Shown: piece by piece, positions 56,505-64,000 of the stretch
Layout: each line of letters starts with the position of its first letter
Position numbering within the stretch: the stretch's first letter is position 1
Source: Marthasterias glacialis
Lineage: Eukaryota > Echinodermata > Asteroidea > Forcipulatida > Asteriidae
Assembly (NCBI GenBank): GCA_911728455.2
Contig: OU452228.1
Coordinates: 15,452,104 to 15,516,103, forward strand
DNA: 64,000 nt
Direction: 5' to 3'
Made by a program: the position numbers and the translations under genes
Notes under the pieces: model-generated
Seen by the model: only the letters and a program-made list of their open reading frames with translations
Told to the model about the DNA's origin: nothing
The model's database searches: none

Positions 56505-57764
56505 GTTGTTTCAATCCGTTTTCGTGATTAATCAACACAAGTCATGCACCGCGCCATTACATGCTATTGCTAGCACACTCGGTTTGTGTGCTGTTTGAAG
56601 CGCGCCACCTATCGTCTGCTGGTTGTGCGTGCGACGGCGGCGCTGGCGGACGGACAACGGCAAAAAAATCGACGAGCCCGACCATTGTTTTATGCAATGT
56701 GGAAAATAGAAAATGTTTGAGTACAGAAACTGTCTGAATAAAAATGCCTGAAAAAATGAATAATCAATAACGAAGATCACAATAGGGAAAACACAAACAC
56801 AAATTAAACTTTTTAAAAGGAATGTTAGAAAAAATTCTCTAATTTTTAAACAGGTCACACCTAGCCTGTGAATGTCACCCAGCGTCCTTGATCCTGCAGG
56901 CATTCATATCCGGCTTATTTTAATTGCGGTCGGCTATCGAATGAGCAATAACAATGTGTTTTTTTAGTGCTATTTATTGCCTTTGTACGGAAGCCCCCTA
57001 GTGCCAAGTGAATTTCTTTGACATGTGATTAATTATTTCTTGGAAACATGGGATGTGAATTTTATCTGACGCCCTTATTTATTGCGCAACCTCCTACTGA
57101 AAGCATTTTTTCACCTGAGGGTGGGGCCAGATCGTCTTTACGGTCCTACACCACAAGTGATATTTCTCATCTGTGTACAAGAACCTCTTATCACTTTCCC
57201 TTCTGGGCGTTGCCATCGTCCGTCGGGAGACTAGCTGGAAGAGGGTCAGCCACACCCTTCTTTTATAGAGTGGGAGGGGAGTGCCGGCATTATGATGATG
57301 TCACACACTTTTTTAAGGGCATATAATAACAAGCATCTAGTTAAAAGAGAATATCCAGCAGACGTTTTAGATTTCAGGAGAACTTCTAAAATCTAGACCA
57401 TCTAAAATTTAAACTGGAACAGAATAACAGATATTCCCAATTATGGTTTCAGTTTAATAATAGTTTTAAAAGTGGGGCTGGAGGCATTCCTCAGTCTGAA
57501 ATGACTGAGTTTCAAAAGCTTGAGAAGAAAACAAAGTATTATTAAGATACAAACAATAATTTTCAATTTTCTCACAACTACTCAGAAGTTTATGGATTAT
57601 ATCCCAGTGACTTTTTTTACAAAATAATTTCAATCACAAGAGGGCGCACTACATGACTAGTGTTTTTTCTGAGAGAGAGAAAACAAGAGACCGGGCCGCG
57701 GCCGGACGACGAGTTAGTTTACTCACGGCATACATGAGAAGAAGCTGGGCGTTAAAGTGTAAAG
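56505..57764. promoter_or_regulatory. Head-to-head interval of NUP54 and the ZDHHC gene
   Basis: The two start codons diverge across 1260 bp. CpG-rich patches lie near each start: GCGACGGCGGCGCTGGCGG at about 56631 beside NUP54 and CCGGGCCGCGGCCGGACG at about 57691 beside ZDHHC. No TATA box is obvious. A shared bidirectional promoter is possible, but two separate promoters are equally compatible at this distance. Confidence 0.45.
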
Positions 57765-60700
57765 ATGGGAACTTTGGGTGCGTGTCTAAAAATCTGTGGT
57801 TGGTTTCCAGTTCTTTTTATAAGTGCTGTTATCGTCTGGTCCTACTATGCATATGTCGTCGAATTATGTATTTGTGAGTATAACTACCATTATTTTTCAT
57901 GAATAAATTACTCAAATAAAATCGGCAGACGGAACCGTGCATGAGTTTTGCTTAGTCAGTCGTCAACAACTTACTGAAAACGTAGGACTACAAAACCAAT
58001 CGACCATGAGTATGACAATTGACTGCCCATTTCCTAGTTCCAGTTGATCACTTGCAAATAATTTTGCAATTTTTTAAGGGGGTGCCATCTTACTTAGGTT
58101 AGGTAATTATTTTACGATGTAATGTTACACTTAAATTATATGTACATAATTTATTAAAAGGCGAAGCCATAGACAAATTAGATTATTAAGTATTAATTAA
58201 TACTTATATTAGTGATTACTGATAGACCCAGTAACTGGCAATTGGTAAAAGCCGGTGTCATAGGGTATTCTGTCCTCTGGGTAATGTGTCCACCATACGG
58301 AAAATTAACGTGGGCTGGAGGAGTTTATTCAAAAGAGGGCGCTATCAGAAGAGTTAGTACACAAATCGCCATATGCTCGGACAGAATCTCCTGCCGGACA
58401 GAATCTCCTGCCGGACAGAATCTCCTTCCACACCGGAATTACCTGATCTGCTGGAATGGTTGGAACTATAAAAAAATTTACTATAAAAAAAAAAAATTTT
58501 ACTTTAAAAAAAAATCGCTGCAGAATAAGTCGGAACTCAATTTAATAGTTAGAAAATAACAGGTTTTGGTCATAATTACCCACTTAACTCTGCCAAAGAA
58601 TTGCCCCGGAACTCCAAAACATGATATGTAGACGTATTGTTTGTGTTGATCGCTTGTCGGCTCAAACCGTTTTTATGTATGGCTAAAACACAGAGCAGGT
58701 ACCAGACTATGCAACAGACGACCGCAACCGCAAAGTGGTACTGTATTCGTAATCGGATAGCAATGCAAACAGGCTTTGCAGGTCGGAACTCGCTCTGCGT
58801 GAATGCCAAGGCCGGAAATTGCAGGTCGGAACTCACATTGCAGTGTAAGCTGATGGGGGCTATATCTAAAGCATCATACAGTGGTCGGAAGTTGGAGGTC
58901 GGAACTCTCCTTCAAAAGAATTCCAGAGATTCCCAGAACACAATGAAGACGCAATAGGAGGGGGTACACCCTGCCACATATCCAGCACCAAATGGTTGAA
59001 GACGTCACTCACATAACCAGGACTGTTCGTTTTTTCTTTTGCTTTCTTTTTTTTCCTTTCTTTTCCCTCACCACCAGTTATTTTAAGATCCACAATAAAC
59101 AAGTGAATTATTTATCTTAATTAGATAATAATATTGTTTCCACAGTGCAAAGTTTCAAAAATTCCCAACTTGAAACATACGAACGCAAGTTCCGACCTGC
59201 AACTTCCGACCACCGTATGATGCTTTAGATATAGCCCCCATCAGCTTACACTGCAATGCGAGTTCCGACCTGCAATTTCTGGCCATCGCATACAATGCGA
59301 TGCGAGTTCCGGCCAGCAAAGCCTGTGAGCATTGCTACCCGATTACAAATACAGTGCCATTTATGAATCCCCATGAATCTCCTCCATTCTCACGGTAAAC
59401 GGAAATCAAAGTTGGTGATCGGGGAAGGGGGGGGGGACTTTCTTTCATGATGTAGAGAGTCATCTTGTTACTAACGTACATTTTATTCTGGGTACTTCAT
59501 TTCCAGACGAAGAGGGATGTCACCATATATTGATTTTTCAACCCATTTTTCAGGATTGTTTGTTTCCAATCATTCACATGCCCCTGTTATTAAATTGAAC
59601 CAGCTGTTATGATGGCTCTGGGTTGGTAGTTCATGGATTGAATGGAGCTGGGAAAAGAGTTTTGACAATGTAGTTTAAAAATTTTAAAAACAGGGTGGAA
59701 AAGTTGCTGGCTCCCAATACTTTTTTATGTTTATGTATGCAGGGTTCTTCCCATGCACAAACTAGCGTATCTGGCAGATACGTGCGAATTACGGGCCGAT
59801 ACGCAAGATTTATGGCTGATACGCAGAAAGAAAAAAAAATAATCCAAGTAAAGAATTTTTTTTGATTTTGTATATATAATATTCTAATTTTTTAGATTTA
59901 AGATCAAGTTCACAAAAAAAAATCATACCATGAAACCATTTTGAATGCTCATAATCGCAAAGTAGAGCTTTTCAAATCAAACATAAACAACATCAAGTAA
60001 AAAACATTCCGGGGGTCTGTTATAAGATTTGGGTCCAGAATGCCTCCAGTTTTAAAAAACCCTGGGGAGAACCCTGACAATAGTGACATGTATGTACATG
60101 TACATGAACAGGAATCTCCACTAGACCATTGGGCCTTGTAGCTTAGAATGTTCACTGGATGAGAAATACTTTTTTTACAAGACCTGAAATACTTCTTTCT
60201 GTCTTACTGTGCTGAATTTGAAGGAGGTTTGGAATTGAATTTAGCTTGAGAAAACATCGGTAATGCATTCAAAGAATGTCTTTTAGGGGGAACAAAAACT
60301 AGACTGCAGGACTTGTTTGATTGTGGGGTTACTGCCCAAGTGCTAAAAAATACTGGGCTCTGGCCAGTGGTGCAGTGGTTATTTCGAGCCCTGATGTAAT
60401 TTGCATGATGAATACCATTGGAAAATATGCCCAGAATTCCTTCTAGCCATGGCAATGGTACTCAACGATTCTACATACTGTACATGTAGATGTTAAGTTG
60501 GCTTGCATATCATTACAAAGGTCTTTAACCATGCACCAAATCCTGTAAACCCCCATAAAAAAAAATGTCTTGGGTTTGATGGACACTGCAGTGCATTAGA
60601 GATTTCATACAGTGCAATGTTAGTTGACTACATATGTGTATTTTAACGTACATTTAGCAGGAGTTAATGGGTCCACTGAAGTTAATGTACTGATCAGTCT

Positions 60701-63423
60701 GGTGTCACTGTCTAGTGGTTAATTGTCAGAGGCTCTGTCTGTCCTGGGGAAAAGAATACAAGCGTCTTGCTTCACTTTCTCCTACATGTTGGCCATGTTG
60801 CATATTGTATAGTACATACACATATTATTTGATATTGTTTAATTTGCAAATTTCCTGTATAAATACAATGTACATGTAGACTACATGTGCATAGATATGT
60901 CGTTCTTTGAGTTTGGGGATAGTTCTTCTTATAATAGGTGTTATTTTTTTGCATCAGGGATAAAGATTATTATTATTTGTGTTTGTTTACCCATACAACG
61001 ATATGTGTTAAGCACTGTATAATCAGTACTTTCCCGAGTCCTGTGAAAACAATTCAAAGGTGAGATTCGAACCCACGACCCCCTGCCATTATAGAGCAGT
61101 TGTCTTGCATGTACCAACTAGACTACCGAGACTGCCTGGCAGCTAGAGGTAGTTCGAATCCTATTAGCAGTGGGTACCGCGACCCTTGTATAGGTGTTAC
61201 TTTTTTTCTTCTTGTTATTAACTATACATGCCAACATGGAATACACGTAGATGTCAATTACATGTAACTACTATCAGCATGTTTCTGGAGACTTAACCAA
61301 CTCATACCTCATTATGCCACAATTAGTGAAATTTGGGTCACTGTTGGAAGAGAATGAGATAAGGTTCTCAACCTTGGTCAATTTCTGCGGTGGCAATCTG
61401 TGGCACTGATAGACCATTGTACAAAATACACTGACAGAACAGTGTGGCATGGGTTACTTCACCATTATGTGCATTCTGAGGTATCTCAGAGTATGTACCC
61501 ACAATACAGGGTTAAATTGAAATTGAATTGATTAATGGAACATGTGGTTATGTGTGCGGTCAACGGTGTGTGGATTATTGTGAGCTTGAGGGTTGGCCTA
61601 CAAAGTTGTGCATTGCAGCTTTTTCATTATCTCTTTACACTGCATAGTCTTGTTGTTTACGTCTATCCAGACTGAGAAGAAATATTTTATACCACATGTA
61701 TGTAGTTTGCATAGTAAGCATTGCGCACATATACATGTAAAACTGTACATGTAGTTGTAAACAAACATGCACCAGTTTCAGTTTGCAATACACCACGTAA
61801 TATAACATGTGATGGTTTAATCTGCAATCCGATACGTGTGTATTGCTCAGGAGAACTGATTGGTCTTTTTCTTTCGGTGAAGACCAATGTGTTTCTTGTA
61901 ATGTGAGCCATCTCCAATACATGATGTACATCACACTAATTACTGGTAGCCATGCGTTGTGAGATCGTCTACATGCATCCCCTCCCCTCCCCCCCCCCCC
62001 CCCCCCCCCCCATCATGCCCATCACATCCCTCCCTCATAGTACGTGTACATCTCCCAATCTGAAACTGAAATCAAGAGGAAAGTTGAGGAGGCTTTGCAA
62101 TCTAAGTGTAATGTAAACATAATAAAAAATATTTACACCCCCCCCCCCCCCCGGGTTATTTACTGGGATCCTTCCTCATTGGAACAAAACCCAACACCCA
62201 AACTGTTGGACACTGATTATGGTGGAATGCCGGATTCCATAAAACATTTAAGCAGTTTACTAGAATCTTGTCTGCAGTCTGCATGGTCTGCAATACTATC
62301 AAACAAATCATGGCATTGGATTTTGATAGGTTGGGGTAGTTATCCTGTTGGTAAGTGATACGTTTTTGGAGCCGGAAGTGCAGTGTAAACGAATGGTATA
62401 CATACTTGTACATGAACATTCATTACACTGTACTTTGGGCTCCAAAACGTCATCTCTTACCAACAGGAAAGGGTTTTGAAATGTCTGTGAATATTTAATT
62501 ATCATGTATAAGTCACTCCTGAGAATTTTTGCCTAAATTAAACTTGTTTGATTATTTTATTACAGTTATCCTCATTGACAGAAGTATACCACTGTTCCGT
62601 AAGTACATGTACATGATATATTTTAGTTCATTAATGTTAGCATATTTAACCCTCCTATGGTCAGTCTGTTTCTTGACAGAATCCACCCATGCCCAAGGTG
62701 CTACTACAGTGGCATTTCGAGACACACACTTACTTGATGCACAGATTAAAGCCATTGCCCAAAGTGCTTCAGTGAGAGTGGTAAAGTGGAGAAGTCACCA
62801 GCTGTGCTCAATTGCAATGGAATTTGTAAAGGATACCTGCGAGGGTAGAGACTGTTAATTTGAATGATTTAAAATTGCTAATAATAATATAACTCACTTC
62901 TTATACTTTTCTCACCCGAAGGTAATTTTAGAATTATAGGACCCATTTTACATGTATCTATGTAGCACTAAGGTGCTCAGAAGCACCAGTGAAACCCGTT
63001 ACTTAACGGTACATGTGTTTTTACGTGCATTACACAACACACGGGACCTATGGCTTTTTCGTCCCATCCGAAGGACGAAGCAATAATGGTTGCTTTGCTT
63101 AAGGACACAAGTGTCATGACCAGGACTTGAACCCACACTCTGCTGATCAGAAACACAAAAGCTTGAGTCTGTTGCACTTTAGTGCTTGGCCATGACACAT
63201 TTTAATACAGGCCTATTATTATTATTGTTATTATTATCATTTTTATTATGTCCTCCTAGTGGAGTCGGTGTATCGATAACATATTCATTAAATATTCATT
63301 CATGAATTTTGTTTTGTTCTGTTTACAGTTCTGTATTTAGTTCTATACCATGCATTCTTGCTGATGTTTCTATGGTCGTACTGGAGGGCAGTATTTACGC
63401 CAATTGCACGGGTTCCCACAGAG
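57765..63423 (+). CDS. DHHC palmitoyltransferase, ZDHHC2/15/20 group, 5' part
   Basis: Three exons: 57765-57873, 62566-62598 (33 nt) and 63329-63423, 237 nt or 79 codons, ending in phase 0 at donor GTAAGG. Exon 1 encodes a first transmembrane helix with FPVLFI and WSYYAYVVELC, nearly as in vertebrate ZDHHC20. The micro-exon adds the short luminal loop (ILIDRSIPLF). Exon 3 gives a second helix with YLVLYHAF and FLWSYWRAVFTP, the hallmark of this subgroup. The cytoplasmic cysteine-rich DHHC domain that transfers palmitate from acyl-CoA to protein cysteines, and helices 3-4, lie to the right of the window. The family acts in Golgi, plasma-membrane or endosomal membranes. I cannot say which of the three vertebrate paralogues it corresponds to; an unsplit ancestral gene is likely. 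Confidence 0.88.
58738..59360. repeat. Long inverted repeat, about 170-bp arms
   Basis: The left arm (58738-58908) and right arm (about 59186-59360) are complementary: GCTTTGCAGGTCGGAACTCG, ATCTAAAGCATCATACAG and GGTCGGAACTC motifs reappear inverted as CGAGTTCCGACC- and CATCAGCTTACACTGCAATG-type stretches. The spacer of about 280 bp holds a truncated copy of the GTGGCAGGG MITE (58912-58995) and pyrimidine-rich sequence. Confidence 0.8.
60105..60397. mobile_element. CAGGGCTC-family element
   Basis: CTCCACTAGACCATTGGGCC, TTTACAAGACCTGAAATAC, CTGCAGGACTTGTTTGATTG and TTATTTCGAGCCCTGATG follow the consensus order of the family. The left terminus is eroded. Confidence 0.65.
60965..61150 (-). mobile_element. 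tRNA-derived SINE with ATT tail
   Basis: On minus: A box GGTAGTCTAGTTGGTA, B box GGTCGTGGGTTCGAATCTC, body ACTCGGGAAAGTACTGATTA and TATCGTTGTATGGGTAAAC, then an AAT-rich 3' end at 60965-60977. A fragment of a second tRNA-like box (GGTAGTTCGAATCC on plus) abuts at 61148. Confidence 0.75.
61980..62012. repeat. Poly-C tract
   Basis: About 22 consecutive C residues within a C/T-rich stretch; a second run of about 15 C lies at 62138-62152. Homopolymer lengths here are unreliable in assemblies. Confidence 0.9.
62344..62466. mobile_element. Short, near-complete hairpin element in ZDHHC intron 1
   Basis: Arms CCTGTTGGTAAGTGATACG and (opposite strand) CCTGTTGGTAAGAGATGACG continue through TTTTGGAGCC and CAGTGTAA to give about 50-bp arms around a loop of about 25 nt. 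It is most simply a tiny foldback MITE. It ends about 100 nt upstream of the micro-exon. Confidence 0.75.
62980..63200 (-). mobile_element. tRNA-derived SINE in ZDHHC intron 2
   Basis: On minus TGGCCAAGCACTAAAGTGC, GATCAGCAGAGTGTGGGTTC and TGTCCTTAAGCAAAGCAACC match the SINE at 20990-21237 closely, including the tail (GTCCCGTGTGTTGTG). Confidence 0.8.
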
Positions 63424-64000
63424 GTAAGGAAAAAATCCATTAAAACCAAACAAATAAAAATCAGATTTTTATTTTATAAAAACTGGGTTCAATGCCATGG
63501 AGCTACTCATTATAAAAAAAAAACTGTAAAGCAAATTCATACATTTTGAAAACTTTTTTATACTATTTTTTTTTAACAGCCAAAAATCAAATCGAAATGA
63601 TAATAATTATTCAGGAAAGCAACTACAGTTGAGAAAAAAAAGCCAGTAAAAAGTAATGCAATTTATGTGATATAATTTGGGCTGGTTACCTGAATCTACT
63701 AATCATGATTTTTCTTGTAAGCAAAATTGTGTAGCGATCAGCTATCAGAAATTGTCCCTAAGATTCAAGCTTAACAGGCCCATGAAATGTAAGTTTTTTT
63801 ATGTAGTCCTTAGAAATGCATGCGACCCATTGAACCGTATTTTCAGTTTGCCATTTTCAAGGGAATTTTGTTGCCTTTTTAGTTGTTTATGTTAATGAAA
63901 ATTTCCATATTCCAGAGCAAAAGTGTGAATGTCAGAAACCTCAATGTCGCAAGTAGTTTATATGCACGAGAAGTTGACAGAATTTGGGATATTTCGCCGT
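63424..64000 (+). other. Start of ZDHHC intron 3, right window edge
   Basis: Intron sequence with no element recognised. An acceptor-like TTCCATATTCCAG at 63903-63915 is followed by 28 open codons to the window end, but the peptide does not show the F-(H/Y)-L-S start expected of the next exon in this family. Confidence 0.4.

Larger units (their letters stand above)
57874..62565 (+). other. Large intron 1 of the ZDHHC gene
   Basis: 4.7 kb without coding exons I can defend. It holds the long inverted repeat at 58738-59360, a three-fold CGGACAGAATCTCCTGC repeat at 58379-58430, a CAGGGCTC-family copy, a SINE, poly-C tracts and a hairpin at 62344-62466. Confidence 0.6.

Noticed and set aside
61050-61140. 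Functional tRNA gene on minus
   Set aside because: The anticodon arm is not foldable and a SINE body and ATT tail follow directly; it is a SINE head.
62044-62358. 104-codon open frame upstream of the ZDHHC micro-exon
   Set aside because: It runs across a poly-C tract (giving PPPP) and into a foldback hairpin, and has no splice-site support or family resemblance.
63916-64000. Possible fourth ZDHHC exon running off the window
   Set aside because: The acceptor is acceptable and the frame stays open for 28 codons, but the peptide (SKSVNVRNLNVASS...) lacks the conserved F-(H/Y)-L-S start of the next exon in this family, and 28 open codons occur by chance in this base composition.

Overview
This is a piece of a metazoan nuclear genome: AT-rich, intron-rich and packed with short non-autonomous transposons, with no bacterial-type gene organisation. 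The repeat content (foldback elements starting GTCGATTTCACAAAG, GGGCCCAATTTCAT or TTAA-AGGCATTGCATAC, plus tRNA-derived SINEs) and gene sequences only moderately diverged from vertebrate ones suggest a marine deuterostome. An echinoderm such as a sea star is my best guess, but this is inference from memory, not a database result.

Three conserved protein-coding genes can be assembled exon by exon. (1) INTU (inturned, planar cell polarity and ciliogenesis) on +, 19855-38204: 18 coding exons sum to 3006 nt, or 1001 aa plus stop, with every splice phase compatible. (2) NUP54 (FG nucleoporin of the nuclear-pore central channel) on -, 56504-48465: 11 coding exons sum to 1512 nt, or 503 aa plus stop. 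(3) The 5' end of a DHHC palmitoyltransferase of the ZDHHC2/15/20 group on +, 57765 onward: three exons, including a 33-nt micro-exon, with the catalytic part beyond the right edge. INTU and NUP54 converge tail to tail across about 10 kb of repeats. NUP54 and the ZDHHC gene are head to head, sharing a 1.26-kb CpG-containing interval. The genes have no evident functional link to each other; this is ordinary synteny.

Layout: 1-19.7 kb is mostly gene-free and repeat-rich, with one candidate terminal exon at 593-758 and a GC-rich block near 4.75 kb. 19.76-38.2 kb is INTU. 38.2-48.4 kb is intergenic, with foldback elements and a 70-bp minisatellite. 48.4-56.5 kb is NUP54. 57.8-64 kb is the first part of the ZDHHC gene, with a large intron 1.

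The most unusual content is the mobile-element layer: four TTAA-flanked foldback families (one landed inside a SINE and reconstructs its target site), CAGGCCTG and CAGGGCTC families with short target duplications and nested insertions, a TA-flanked pair with long terminal repeats, a tRNA-like sequence enclosed by terminal inverted repeats in two copies, and tandem copies of the INTU exon-4 splice acceptor lying upstream of the real one. I found no reverse transcriptase, transposase, CRISPR array or intact tRNA gene.
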